In this document: positions 16,173 to 24,413 of the stretch, piece after piece
How the letters are laid out: every line of letters starts with the position of its first letter
How positions within the stretch are numbered: position 1 is the first letter of the stretch
Virus record (IMG/VR): IMGVR_UViG_3300013104_000029
Span: 1 to 55,440 of that record
Length of the DNA stretch: 55,440 bases
Direction: 5' to 3' (one strand)
Source of the DNA: a virus
The notes under the pieces: generated by a model
Databases searched by the model: none
Told to the model about the DNA's origin: nothing
Seen by the model: only the letters and a program-made list of their open reading frames with translations
Position numbers and translations under genes: made by a program

Positions 16173-16952
16173 TCAGAAGTCCTCGCTTTTCCATGCCTTC
16201 ACCACGCGGGCGAAGATTTCGAAGTCCATTCCCTTGACGATGTCGAACGGCTCGTAGTCCTGATTCGCCGACTTCGCCCGGATGATTGTGCCGTTGAGGG
16301 TGGGGATGCGCTGCAGGCGCTTGACGAACCCTTCTTCGCCGACGCGGAAGAAGTAGATGCCGTCGATATCCGCCTTGTTGATCCCGGTGTCGACCAGCAG
16401 CGGGTCGCCCGGGTTGAAGACGCCTTTCATCGAGTCGCCGAAGCCGGTGACGATCGCCAAGTTTTCCGGGCTCGTGATCCGGTGCACGTTCTTCTGCAGC
16501 CATTCCTGGCTGACGGTCCAGCTGCGGATGACGCCAGGCTGCTCTTTCAGGATCACGCCATGTCCCATCGCGCCCCCCGTGTCGTATTGACTGATCCGAA
16601 CCGCATCTTCGACCACCTCCGAGACGGTGCGCGTGGAGCGGGCAGCGTCCTCTTCGTGCGCCGCCAGGGCGCTGTTGCTGAGCTTGCGAATCTCCTCGGC
16701 GATGGACGGGCTGAAAGCTCCAACGTCCACGCCCAGGAGCGCGGCGAACTTGGACGCCGCATCGGCGTTGAGTGGAATCTTCCCGTTGAGGTACTGGTTG
16801 AGGGCGCTCTGGCCGAAGCCCAACTGCTCCGAGCACCAGTCCTGTGAGCACGGCAGCTTTTCCTTTCGACGATCAGCCTGCCACGCGACGAATAGGTCTT
16901 TGAGGCGGTTGGCATCACCGAGCTGGCGGACGGTCAGAGGTTGGGCGGGCAT
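16173..16952 (-). CDS. CI-type repressor with S24 (LexA-like) autocleavage domain
   Basis: 259 residues. The N-terminal ~80 residues form a helix-turn-helix of the CI type (DWCSEQLGFGQSALNQYLNG). The C-terminal ~115 residues are an S24 peptidase: catalytic S174 in GDSM and K211 in FVKRLQ. AMG near residue 128-130 is a possible cleavage site in the linker. It should keep the prophage silent and be inactivated by RecA-stimulated self-cleavage. It faces away from the Cro gene across the shared operator region. No ribosome site precedes the ATG, and a -10-like TAATAG ends 10 bases upstream, so its message may be leaderless. Confidence 0.92.
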   Translation of the reverse strand: MPAQPLTVRQLGDANRLKDLFVAWQADRRKEKLPCSQDWCSEQLGFGQSALNQYLNGKIPLNADAASKFAALLGVDVGAFSPSIAEEIRKLSNSALAAHEEDAARSTRTVSEVVEDAVRISQYDTGGAMGHGVILKEQPGVIRSWTVSQEWLQKNVHRITSPENLAIVTGFGDSMKGVFNPGDPLLVDTGINKADIDGIYFFRVGEEGFVKRLQRIPTLNGTIIRAKSANQDYEPFDIVKGMDFEIFARVVKAWKSEDF

Positions 16953-16963
16953 CGCTTGAGCCT

Positions 16964-17035
16964 ATTAGTGGGGCTCATCACGAGCAAACAGTCGGGCTGA
17001 TAAAAAGTTTGACTAAAACGATCAGTCGGACTAAT
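16964..17035. promoter_or_regulatory. Right operator region between CI and Cro genes
   Basis: Sites resembling AACAGTCnGACTAAT are at 17021-17035 (AtCAGTCGGACTAAT), 16987-17001 (AACAGTCGGgCTgAT), 17003-17017 (AAaAGTttGACTAAa, weaker) and 16964-16978 (minus strand, weak). Centre spacings are about 16-23 bp, as expected for cooperative repressor binding. The best site lies between the -35 and -10 of PR, the weakest over the CI promoter. Confidence 0.8.
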
Positions 17036-17038
17036 AAT
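17009..17038 (+). promoter_or_regulatory. Right early promoter (PR)
   Basis: TTGACT (17009-17014), a 17-bp spacer, then TAATAA (17032-17037). The predicted start of transcription falls at about 17044-17046, on the ATG of the Cro-like gene, implying a leaderless message. Confidence 0.85.
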
Positions 17039-17044
17039 TCCGAC

Positions 17045-17287
17045 ATGAACCCAATCAAAGCAATTCGCGAGCGCCTGGGCATGACTCAGCTGGAGCTGGC
17101 CGCCGAACTCGATTGCTCGCAGAGCAACGTGTCCTTCATCGAGAAGGGGCAGTCGGTCCTTCAACCGATGGCGAAGGCGCTGATCGCGGTGGCCGCCAAG
17201 CGTGGCCTGGCCATCACCTACGACCACGTCTACGGCGATCAGGAGCTGCCCCCAGTCCCCGCTGAAGAAGAAGCGAAGGCGGCTTGA
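17045..17287 (+). CDS. Cro-like helix-turn-helix regulator
   Basis: 80 residues starting MNPIKAIRERLGMTQ. An XRE-type helix-turn-helix is plain: MTQLELAAELDCSQSNVSFI. It is the first gene rightward of PR and opposite to CI, the Cro position. A TTG-initiated extension from 17009 would lie in promoter sequence, so ATG 17045 is used. No Shine-Dalgarno is present. Confidence 0.85.
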   Translation: MNPIKAIRERLGMTQLELAAELDCSQSNVSFIEKGQSVLQPMAKALIAVAAKRGLAITYDHVYGDQELPPVPAEEEAKAA

Positions 17288-17290
17288 GCC

Positions 17291-17500
17291 ATGCGCCTCG
17301 CCCGCCTGTTCACTCGCCTGCTGGCCTACGCCATGGCCGCCGTCGCATGCGGGCTCGCGCTCGCCGCGTTCTGCAACTGCCGGCCAGGTGCCGCGGCCCT
17401 CGCGCTCGGCGCCGGCGGCTTCTTCTTCCTGATCCTGCTGCGCGACTGCGCGCTCAACGAGCAGCCGCTGCAGGACTTCGAGGCCCAGTTCATGGATTGA
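17291..17500 (+). CDS. Small membrane protein after Cro
   Basis: 69 residues with two hydrophobic segments (LLAYAMAAVACGLALAAF and AALALGAGGFFFLILL) and an acidic C-terminus. It begins 3 bases after the Cro stop. Function unknown. It precedes the long hairpin at 17520-17602. Confidence 0.6.
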   Translation: MRLARLFTRLLAYAMAAVACGLALAAFCNCRPGAAALALGAGGFFFLILLRDCALNEQPLQDFEAQFMD

Positions 17501-17519
17501 AGACCACCCATGCGCGTCT

Positions 17520-17602
17520 TTTCTGATGTGCCCACCAGTGCCTCCGTGTTCCCGCGGGGGGCCTCCCAAAGGGGCGCGTGCACTGGCTGGGTACATCAGA
17601 AA
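17520..17602 (+). other. Long imperfect inverted repeat (RNA hairpin) in the right early leader
   Basis: Arm 17520-17541 (TTTCTGATGT...CCAGTGC) pairs with 17580-17602 (GCACTGG...ACATCAGAAA): about 21 base pairs with one G-U and one bulge, around a 38-base GC-rich loop that can fold again. No U-run follows directly (T7 appears only at 17634-17640). It is untranslated and lies between the Cro pair and the next early gene. It could be an antitermination signal, an sRNA or a regulated terminator. Confidence 0.6.
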
Positions 17603-17649
17603 GGTCGTGATCTTGAGCGTCGTCATGGCCCTTATTTTTTTGCCCGACC

Positions 17650-17672
17650 CAACCGGTTAGGCAACTGGTTAG
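17650..17672 (+). promoter_or_regulatory. Direct repeat CAACYGGTTAG, possible regulator site
   Basis: CAACCGGTTAG (17650-17660) and CAACTGGTTAG (17662-17672) form a 12-bp-period direct repeat 33 bp upstream of the next gene. Direct repeats spaced about one helical turn are what CII-type activators bind, but no -35/-10 pair is clear here. Confidence 0.4.
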
Positions 17673-17704
17673 ACGCTGAAATTTTCCTATCGAGAGGCCC
17701 CTTG

Positions 17705-18055
17705 ATGGACCAAATGGAGTTCCGGCTCTTGGAGCGTGTACACGCACCAAGCGTCGTCCCTGAGCAATGGGTGAAATACGCAAAAACCTACCGCGCTGCG
17801 GTGCGTGTCGCTTGGACGTTGCGGCGCATGAAGGCCGCGAAGCCCGCCGACATGGCGCGCGACATGGGCTTCTACGCCCAGCACATCAGCGACTGGCTGG
17901 CCGAGGACGACAGAAAGACACGTCGCAGCCTGCCGGCCACGGAGATCCCGGACTTCGAGTCCTGGGTCGGCAACACCCTGGTTTCGCAGTGGCTGGCGTT
18001 CCACGCCAAGCTGACCGTGCTCGAGCAGATCACGGCTTCGCAGCTGCAGGCCTGA
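17705..18055 (+). CDS. Helix-turn-helix protein at the CII position
   Basis: 116 residues. The middle (KAAKPADMARDMGFYAQHISDWLAED) looks like a helix-turn-helix with an extended recognition helix; the C-terminal ~35 residues are helical (VSQWLAFHAKLTVLEQI). Gene order (CI, Cro, this, replication genes) is that of lambda cII, and the gene is preceded by the direct repeat at 17650-17672. I cannot assign it to the CII family from sequence alone. The frame is open upstream to 17510, but that covers the hairpin and does not look coding. Confidence 0.6.
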   Translation: MDQMEFRLLERVHAPSVVPEQWVKYAKTYRAAVRVAWTLRRMKAAKPADMARDMGFYAQHISDWLAEDDRKTRRSLPATEIPDFESWVGNTLVSQWLAFHAKLTVLEQITASQLQA

Positions 18056-18074
18056 CGACGAGGAGCGCACGAGC

Positions 18075-18320
18075 ATGACGAGCATCTACTGGCCCGGCAC
18101 GCGCATCGTGCGCTCGACCCACAACGGTTTCACGCTCGGCCTCACCGGCGAGCCCGTGAACTGGAAGCCGCTGCAGCGTTCCGCGAACGCCCGCCGCAGG
18201 AGCACCGCGAACGTCGATCAGGCCCGCGCCACCGGCAAGGACCTGTCGACGATGCACGGCATCTCGAAGAAGGCGGACACGCGCATCGCCGCGCAGCGCG
18301 CGCGGAAGGCAGGGCGGTGA
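18075..18320 (+). CDS. Small basic early protein, unknown function
   Basis: 81 residues: a beta-rich start (IYWPGTRIVRSTHNGFTLGL) and a basic helical tail. GAGGAG lies 10-15 bases upstream. Its TGA overlaps the ATG of the helicase-methyltransferase gene by one base, so the two are probably coupled. Confidence 0.65.
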   Translation: MTSIYWPGTRIVRSTHNGFTLGLTGEPVNWKPLQRSANARRRSTANVDQARATGKDLSTMHGISKKADTRIAAQRARKAGR

Positions 18321-20845
18321 TGGACTATGCCGACTTCCTCCGCGCCAAGATCCGCATGGCCCAGTTCAAGGGCTTCGACGTTCCGCTCGAGCAGATCAAC
18401 CCCGCCCTGAAGCCGCACACCCGCGACATCGTACGCTGGGCAGTGCAGGGCGGTCAGCGCGCCATCTTCGCCAGTTTCGGCCTGCACAAGACTGCGACCC
18501 AGCTGGAAATCTTCCGGCAGATCGGCATGGCTCGGCCCGAGCTGTTCCGCCTGCAAATCGCCCCGCTTGGCGTGCGGCAGGAGTTCCGCGACGAGATCAC
18601 CGCGCGCTTCCAGGGCGCGCACGCCATCGACATGCGCTTCGTGCGCCGCGACAGCGAGATCGACGACCCGGCCACTCTGTACCTGACCAACTACGAGGCC
18701 GTGCGCGAGGGCAACATCACGGTGGGCCACTTCGGCGCCACCAGCCTCGACGAAGCCAGCGTGCTGCGCAGCTACGGCAGCAAGACCTACCAGGAGTTCC
18801 TGCCGGCCTTCGCACCGGTCGAGTTCAAGTTCGTGGCCACCGCCACGCCGAGCCCGAACCGATTCAAGGAGCTGATCCACTACGCCGGCTACCTCGGCGT
18901 CATGGACACCGGCCAGGCCCTCACGCGCTTCTTCCAGCGCGACAGCGAGAAGGCCGGCAACCTGACCCTCTACCCGCACAAGGAAGAGGAGTTCTGGCTC
19001 TGGGTGGCCAGCTGGGCGGTTTTCATCCAGCGCCCCAGCGACCTGGGCCACTCCGACGAGGGCTACGTGCTGCCCGCGCTCGACGTCCGTTACCACGAGG
19101 TGCCGAGCGACTACGCCGCGGCGGGCACCGAGAAGAACGGCCAGGGCCTGCTGATCCCCGACGTGGCGATGGGCCTGTCGGCGGCGGCCAGCGAGAAGCG
19201 CGGCAGCATGCCGGCGCGCGTGGCCAAGGTGCAGGAGCTGGTCAGCGCGGATCCTGCTGACCACTTCATCGTCTGGCACGACCTCGAAGACGAGCGCCAC
19301 GCCATCCAGCAGGCGATTCCCGAGGCGGTCAGCGTCTGGGGCTCTCAAGACCTGGAAGAGCGCGAGTCGCGCATCGTGGCCTTCGGCAACGGCGAGCACC
19401 GCGTGCTGTCCACCAAGCCGGTGATCGCCGGCAGCGGCTGCAACTTCCAGCGCCACTGCCACCGCGAGATCTTCGCGGGCATCGGCTTCAAGTTCAACGA
19501 CTTCATCCAGAGCATCCACCGGGTCCAGCGCTTCGGCCAGGCCCACGCGGTGCGCATCGACATCGTGCACACCGAAGCCGAGCGGGAGGTGCTGCGCAGC
19601 CTGCTGGCCAAGTGGGCACAGCACGAAGAAATGGGCCAGAAGATGACCGACATCATTCGCAAGTACGGACTGAGCCAACTCGCGATGCAGGATGCTCTCG
19701 CGCGTTCCATCGGCGTGAAGCGCATCGAGGTCCGCAGCGACCTGTTCACGGTGGCGCAAAACGACTGCGTCGAAGAGGCTCGGTTGCAGCCGGAGAACTC
19801 CGTCGACCAGATCATCACGAGCGTCCCGTTCGCGAACCACTACGAATACACGCCGAGCTACAACGACTTCGGCCACACGCAGGACAACGCGCACTTCTGG
19901 GCGCAGATGGATTTCCTGACACCCGAGCTGCTGCGGATCCTGAAGCCTGGCCGCATCTACTGCTGCCACGTGAAGGACCGGATCAACTTCGGCAACGTCA
20001 CCGGCGCCGGCATTCCCACCGTCAGCCCATTCCATGCCGAGGCGCTTTTCCATGGCCTGAAGCACGGCTTCGACTACATGGGGATGATCACGGTGGTGAC
20101 CGACGTGGTGCGGGAGAACAACCAAACGTACCGCCTCGGCTACACCGAGATGTGCAAGGACGGCACGAAGATGGGCGTGGGCTCGCCCGAGTACATCCTG
20201 CTGTTCCACAAGCCGCAGACGGACCGCTCCCGCGGCTACGCCGACGTGCCCGTGGTGAAGTCCAAGGCCGAGTACAGCCTCGCGCGCTGGCAGGTCGATG
20301 CGCATGCGCTGTGGCGCTCCAGCGGCGACCGCCTGCTGACGGCCGAAGAGATGGCCAGCTATGGGCCCGCAAAGCTGGCCAAGATCTTCACGCAGCACAG
20401 TCTGGCCAACGTCTACGACTTCGACTTCCACGTTCGAATCGGTGAGGAGCTGCTGGCGCGGCAGGCGCTCCCGAGCACATTCATGAGCCTTGCGCCCGGC
20501 AGCCACCATGCGGATGTCTGGCACGACGTGGTGCGCATGCTGACGCTCAATGGCGAGCAGTCAAGCCGCGCGGTCGAGAAGCATGTCTGCCCGCTGCAGT
20601 TCGACATCGTCGACCGCCTGATCGAGCGCTACAGCAACAAGGGCGACGTGATCTACGACCCGTTCTGTGGGCTCGGCACCGTCCCCGTGCGCGCTATCAA
20701 GGCCGGCCGCCGCGGCGCTGGCTCGGAGCTGAACCCGGCGTACTTCCTCGACCAGGTGCACTACCTGCGCGCCGCTGAGCGTGACGCCAGCATGCCCAGT
20801 CTGTTCGACTTCGAGGTGCCCGAGACCGAAGCGGAGGCCGCATGA
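18320..20845 (+). CDS. SNF2-like helicase fused to a beta-class N4/N6 DNA methyltransferase
   Basis: 841 residues with two modules. Residues ~20-450 are an SF2/SNF2-type ATPase: an altered Walker A (GLHKT, 54-58, where GLGKT is usual), motif II LDEAS (143-147), TATP (174-177) and motif VI QSIHRVQRFGQ (397-407). Residues ~465-825 are a beta-class amino-methyltransferase: motif IV TSVPF (500-504; usual form S/N/D-PP-Y/F), then motif I DPFCGLGT (780-787) towards the C-terminus. It probably methylates adenine or N4-cytosine while moving on DNA. P1 DarB is a known larger methyltransferase-helicase with an antirestriction role. A GTG one codon upstream (18317) is an alternative start. Confidence 0.88.
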   Translation: MDYADFLRAKIRMAQFKGFDVPLEQINPALKPHTRDIVRWAVQGGQRAIFASFGLHKTATQLEIFRQIGMARPELFRLQIAPLGVRQEFRDEITARFQGAHAIDMRFVRRDSEIDDPATLYLTNYEAVREGNITVGHFGATSLDEASVLRSYGSKTYQEFLPAFAPVEFKFVATATPSPNRFKELIHYAGYLGVMDTGQALTRFFQRDSEKAGNLTLYPHKEEEFWLWVASWAVFIQRPSDLGHSDEGYVLPALDVRYHEVPSDYAAAGTEKNGQGLLIPDVAMGLSAAASEKRGSMPARVAKVQELVSADPADHFIVWHDLEDERHAIQQAIPEAVSVWGSQDLEERESRIVAFGNGEHRVLSTKPVIAGSGCNFQRHCHREIFAGIGFKFNDFIQSIHRVQRFGQAHAVRIDIVHTEAEREVLRSLLAKWAQHEEMGQKMTDIIRKYGLSQLAMQDALARSIGVKRIEVRSDLFTVAQNDCVEEARLQPENSVDQIITSVPFANHYEYTPSYNDFGHTQDNAHFWAQMDFLTPELLRILKPGRIYCCHVKDRINFGNVTGAGIPTVSPFHAEALFHGLKHGFDYMGMITVVTDVVRENNQTYRLGYTEMCKDGTKMGVGSPEYILLFHKPQTDRSRGYADVPVVKSKAEYSLARWQVDAHALWRSSGDRLLTAEEMASYGPAKLAKIFTQHSLANVYDFDFHVRIGEELLARQALPSTFMSLAPGSHHADVWHDVVRMLTLNGEQSSRAVEKHVCPLQFDIVDRLIERYSNKGDVIYDPFCGLGTVPVRAIKAGRRGAGSELNPAYFLDQVHYLRAAERDASMPSLFDFEVPETEAEAA

Positions 20846-21093
20846 CGCCCCTCCAGATCAAGATCGCTCGCCGGCGCGAGCACCAGATCCTGGCCGAGGG
20901 GCTGGCCATCGAGATCGCAATGGACCTGGGCGAGCGCGACGAGGCTGACCGGCACCGCCGCGAGATGGAAGCGCTGATCGCCGCGCGCGAGGCGGCGCTG
21001 CAGCTCGAGGAAGAGGAGGGCGCCAGCTACTTCGAGGCTGCGGGTCAGGTCGCGGCCATCCAGGCTGACGCGCGGAGGGCGGTGAGCGCGTGA
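20842..21093 (+). CDS. Small helical charged protein
   Basis: 83 residues, almost entirely charged helix (IKIARRREHQILAEGLAIEI ... AALQLEEEEGASYFE). It overlaps the methyltransferase stop by 4 bases and the next gene's GTG start by 4 bases. Function unknown. Confidence 0.6.
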   Translation: MTPLQIKIARRREHQILAEGLAIEIAMDLGERDEADRHRREMEALIAAREAALQLEEEEGASYFEAAGQVAAIQADARRAVSA

Positions 21094-21974
21094 CTGATTC
21101 TGCCGAAAAGACAAAGCGGCCGGCGTCCCAGTACTACTGGGGCGACTGGTGGAAGGACAAGGGGTTGCACTCGTGTTCGCTGACGGCGCGCGGCCTGTGG
21201 CATGAGATGAACTGCCTGATGCATGAGGGCGAGCCCTACGGGCACCTGACGCTGAACGGCCGCCCGATGTCGATCGCGCAGCTGGCCAACCAGTGCCGCA
21301 TCACGCCGAACGTCTGCAAGAAGCTGCTGGACGAGCTGATGGCGGCCGGCGTGCCCTCTGTGGGCGATGCGGGCGTAATCTTCAGCCGTCGCATGGTGCG
21401 CGACGAGGCCGTCAGGAATGCCCGTGCCGCTGGCGGGAAGGCTGGCGCCGAACACGGGTTCAAGGGCGCCGAGGCGGGTAAGAAGGGGGGTAGGCCGAAG
21501 CAGTCGAAGGGGGTTGAAAAAACCCCCCTTCATGGTGCCGAAGAACCCCCCCCTTCTTCTTCATCTTCTTCTTCACCTTCAGATCTATTTCCGGAAGCTA
21601 ACGCTTCCTCGTCGGCGGCCGAGCCGCCGGCATGCCCCCATGCCCGACTGCTCGACCTCTTTGCCGAACTCGTGCCCGAGCTGCCACAGCCGCGGCGCGA
21701 GATGTGGGCCGACGGCAAGGGCGCGGAGGCCATGCGCCAGCGCTGGAAGTGGCTGCTGACGGCCAAGCGCAGCACGAACGGCCACCGGTACGCCAGCACC
21801 ACGGAGGAGGGCGTGGAGTGGTTCCGCCGCTTCTTCGAGGCCGTGGGCGCATCGGACTTCCTGACCGGCCGCAACGGCGCATGGCGCGGCTGTGACCTCA
21901 CCTGGCTGATGGGCAAAGAGAACTTCACCAAGGTGGTGCAGGGCAACTACACGAACAAGGATCAAGCGTCATGA
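21090..21974 (+). CDS. Replication initiator/helicase-loader-like protein (lambda O/P position)
   Basis: 294 residues from a GTG that overlaps the previous stop. The N-terminal ~110 residues look like a winged-helix: KGLHSCSLTARGLWHEMNCL, then SIAQLANQCRITPNVCKKLL. A low-complexity Ser/Pro/Ala linker follows (~150-185). The C-terminal region (LFAELVPELPQPREMWA-like, then RRFFEAV ... DLTWLMGKENFTKVVQG) resembles the C-terminal part of phage replication proteins that end with WL...NFxKVxxGxY. It lies directly upstream of the DnaB gene, so an origin may lie inside or beside it; I saw no clear iterons. Confidence 0.7.
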   Translation: MTDSAEKTKRPASQYYWGDWWKDKGLHSCSLTARGLWHEMNCLMHEGEPYGHLTLNGRPMSIAQLANQCRITPNVCKKLLDELMAAGVPSVGDAGVIFSRRMVRDEAVRNARAAGGKAGAEHGFKGAEAGKKGGRPKQSKGVEKTPLHGAEEPPPSSSSSSSPSDLFPEANASSSAAEPPACPHARLLDLFAELVPELPQPRREMWADGKGAEAMRQRWKWLLTAKRSTNGHRYASTTEEGVEWFRRFFEAVGASDFLTGRNGAWRGCDLTWLMGKENFTKVVQGNYTNKDQAS

Positions 21975-23353
21975 ACGACCGAGTCGATGAATCCCTCTTG
22001 GCACCGGCGGTGCTGTGGAGCCCTGATGCCGAAACTTCGCTGCTCGGCGCGCTGCTGCTGGAAAACAGCCTGTGGGATCGCGTGGGCGACATGGTCTCCG
22101 AGACCGACTTCTTCAAAAACGAGCACAAGCTGATCTTCGGCGCGTTGAGCGGCATGCTCAATGCCTGCAAGCCGGCCGACGTGCTCACGGTCTTCGACCA
22201 GCTGCAGCGCAGCCGCAAGGCCGACATGGTGGGGCTGACGGACCTGCACGCACTCACCCAGTACGTTCCGAGCGCATCCAGCGTGCGGCAGTACGCGCTG
22301 ATCGTGCGCGACTTTGCGCTACGCCGGAAGCTGATGCTGGCCAGCACCCAGATTCACGAGCTGGCCTGCCAGCGCGGCGTGGGCTTCGAGGAGACGCTTG
22401 ATCAGGCGACCGCGCTGCTGACGCCGCTGTTCGACGCGGACAAGAGCGAGGCCTGGCTGGACATGGACGATGGAATGGTCCAGTTCCTCGACGGCATCCA
22501 GCGCCGCCACGACGGAGAGGAAGACTTCCTGTCGACCGGGATCAAGTCGCTCGACGACCGGCTCGACGGTGGCATGCGGCGCGGCGAGGTCATCGTCATC
22601 GCCGGCCGCCCGGGCATGGGCAAGACGGCGCTGGCCATGTCCATCGCGGATCACATCTGCGGCATGAGCGAACCCGTGGGCGTGCTGTCGATGGAGATGC
22701 CGAAGGCGCAACTGACCACGCGAGTCGTGTCGATGCGCTCGAACGTGCCATTGCACAAGCTCAAGCGGCCCGAGCGCATGAACGACTACGACTGGAGCGA
22801 GATGACGCGCGCGGTCGACCAGCTGCGCTGCCTGCCGCTGTTCATCGACGACCAGACGGCGCTCAACATCAACCAGCTGCGCTCGAAGGCGCGCGCGCTG
22901 AAGCGCCGCCGCGGCCTGCGCCTGCTGGTGGTGGACTACATCGGGCTGATGGAGGGCACGGACCGCAAGGCCAACCGCGCCACGCAGCTCGGCGAGGTCA
23001 GCCGCGGCATCAAGGCGCTGGCCAAGGAGCTGGACTGCACCATCCTGCTGCTGGCCCAGCTGAACCGCGAGGTCGAGAAGCGTCCGAACATGCGTCCCAT
23101 CATGGCCGACCTGCGCGAGTGCGGCGACATCGAGCAGGACGCCGACATCATCGCGTTCGTTCACCGCCCGGCGCATGTGAAGCCCGACCTGGGCCCGGAG
23201 TGGAAGCACTACGCCGAAATCATCATCGGCAAGCAGCGAGACGGCCAGACCGGGCTCGTCGATTCGCAGTACACAGGCGACACCGTGAGGTTCTGCGATT
23301 GGGTGGGGGACCGGCCCACCTCGATGGTGCGCACGAAGGGAGCCGACCTGTGA
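21971..23353 (+). CDS. dnaB: DnaB-type replicative helicase
   Basis: 460 residues. The N-terminal DnaB domain (~15-115) contains SPDAETSLLGALLLEN and DFFKNEHKLIF. The RecA-like ATPase has Walker A GRPGMGKTA (~212-220), Walker B LLVVDYIGLM and the QLNREVEKRPNMRPIMADLR segment typical of DnaB. It would load at the phage origin with the upstream initiator. The start overlaps the previous stop by 4 bases. Confidence 0.95.
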   Translation: MNDRVDESLLAPAVLWSPDAETSLLGALLLENSLWDRVGDMVSETDFFKNEHKLIFGALSGMLNACKPADVLTVFDQLQRSRKADMVGLTDLHALTQYVPSASSVRQYALIVRDFALRRKLMLASTQIHELACQRGVGFEETLDQATALLTPLFDADKSEAWLDMDDGMVQFLDGIQRRHDGEEDFLSTGIKSLDDRLDGGMRRGEVIVIAGRPGMGKTALAMSIADHICGMSEPVGVLSMEMPKAQLTTRVVSMRSNVPLHKLKRPERMNDYDWSEMTRAVDQLRCLPLFIDDQTALNINQLRSKARALKRRRGLRLLVVDYIGLMEGTDRKANRATQLGEVSRGIKALAKELDCTILLLAQLNREVEKRPNMRPIMADLRECGDIEQDADIIAFVHRPAHVKPDLGPEWKHYAEIIIGKQRDGQTGLVDSQYTGDTVRFCDWVGDRPTSMVRTKGADL

Positions 23354-23859
23354 TCAACATCGGCATCGATCCTGGCATCGCCGGCGCCGTGGCGTTCGTT
23401 GACAGCGCGACGGGCCGCGCGCAGGTGTTTGACCTGCCCATCCATCGGACCGACCGGCGCATTGACGGCCTGGCCCTGGCGCTGCTGATGCGCGAGCATG
23501 CACCGGCAGCAGTCGGCGGCCGCGTGTTCCTCGAGAAGCTCCACGCGCGCGCCAGCGGGGGCGGCATGCAGCAGATGGGTTCCATGATGAAGACCGTCGG
23601 CATCATCATCGGCGCCATCGACTGCACGAAGTTCCCGCTGGTCGAAGTCGTTCCCCAGACTTGGAAGCGCACGTTCGGCCTGATCGACGCGCCCAGCGCC
23701 TTCAGCGCGAAGAAGACGGACGCGGAGCGCAAGGCCGGCTCACTGGCTGTCGCGCGGCGGCTCTATCCGGCGTTGGAAGCGGAACTCCGGCGCGCCAAGG
23801 ACGACGGCCGCGCCGAGGCGCTGCTGATCGCCCACTGGGGAAAGGTCACCCAGTCATGA
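23350..23859 (+). CDS. RuvC-like Holliday-junction resolvase
   Basis: 169 residues from GTG (GTGA overlap with the helicase stop). RNase-H fold acidic residues are visible: D7 (IGIDPGIAGA), E62 (VFLEKLHA) and D151/D152 with E156 (DDGRAEALLIA). This is the phage RuvC-like family that resolves junctions in replicating or packaging DNA. Confidence 0.85.
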   Translation: MINIGIDPGIAGAVAFVDSATGRAQVFDLPIHRTDRRIDGLALALLMREHAPAAVGGRVFLEKLHARASGGGMQQMGSMMKTVGIIIGAIDCTKFPLVEVVPQTWKRTFGLIDAPSAFSAKKTDAERKAGSLAVARRLYPALEAELRRAKDDGRAEALLIAHWGKVTQS

Positions 23860-24413
23860 AGTGGACCGAAGGCATCATCGCCAGCATCATTGCCCGCCAG
23901 ACGCTGGCGAAGAAGTGCATCCTGCTGGTCGACCGCTGCAACTGGACGGGCGCCGAGTGCGACGTGCTGGGCGTCACGATGGACCTGCGCGTCATCGACG
24001 TGGAGGTGAAGATCAGCCGCGCCGACCTGAAGGCTGACGCGAAGAAGGACAAGTGGTGGAAGCGCGTCACGTGGCGCGATGAGCCCGGGCCGCCACAGCT
24101 GCGCCCGCACCCGCCGAAGGTCTGGAAACACTACTACGCTTTGCCGGCCGAGATCTGGAAGCCCGAGCTGTTGGCTTTCCTACCGTCGCCCGCCAGCGGC
24201 GTGCTGCTGGTGCGTGAGCGCGGCAGCATGCTGGAGGCCTACTGCGAGCGCCGCGCGACGCCGAACAAGGACGCCGCCCGCCTGTCGCCGGCGTCGGTCA
24301 TCGACATCGCTCGGCTGGCGAACCTGCGCATGTGGGACGCCTACGGCAGCGCCGAGAAGGCGCAGCGCGAGATCCGTGAACTGCGCCAGCGCGTGGAAGG
24401 GGAAACGGCATGA
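23856..24413 (+). CDS. PD-(D/E)XK nuclease-like protein
   Basis: 185 residues. D36 in ECDVLGV, then E50-x-K52 in DVEVKISRADL, is the D...ExK core of a restriction-endonuclease-like fold (MmcB-like proteins share this pattern). The C-terminal part is helical. A nuclease function is inferred from these residues only. It starts with a 4-base overlap. Confidence 0.6.
   Translation: MKWTEGIIASIIARQTLAKKCILLVDRCNWTGAECDVLGVTMDLRVIDVEVKISRADLKADAKKDKWWKRVTWRDEPGPPQLRPHPPKVWKHYYALPAEIWKPELLAFLPSPASGVLLVRERGSMLEAYCERRATPNKDAARLSPASVIDIARLANLRMWDAYGSAEKAQREIRELRQRVEGETA

Noticed and set aside
18218-20524. 768-residue minus-strand open frame
   Set aside because: Shadow of the helicase-methyltransferase gene.
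18320-24413. A complete restriction-modification or BREX/DISARM-like defence island
   Set aside because: Only a methyltransferase-helicase and a PD-(D/E)XK-like protein are present, separated by replication genes; no other partner genes of such systems are seen.
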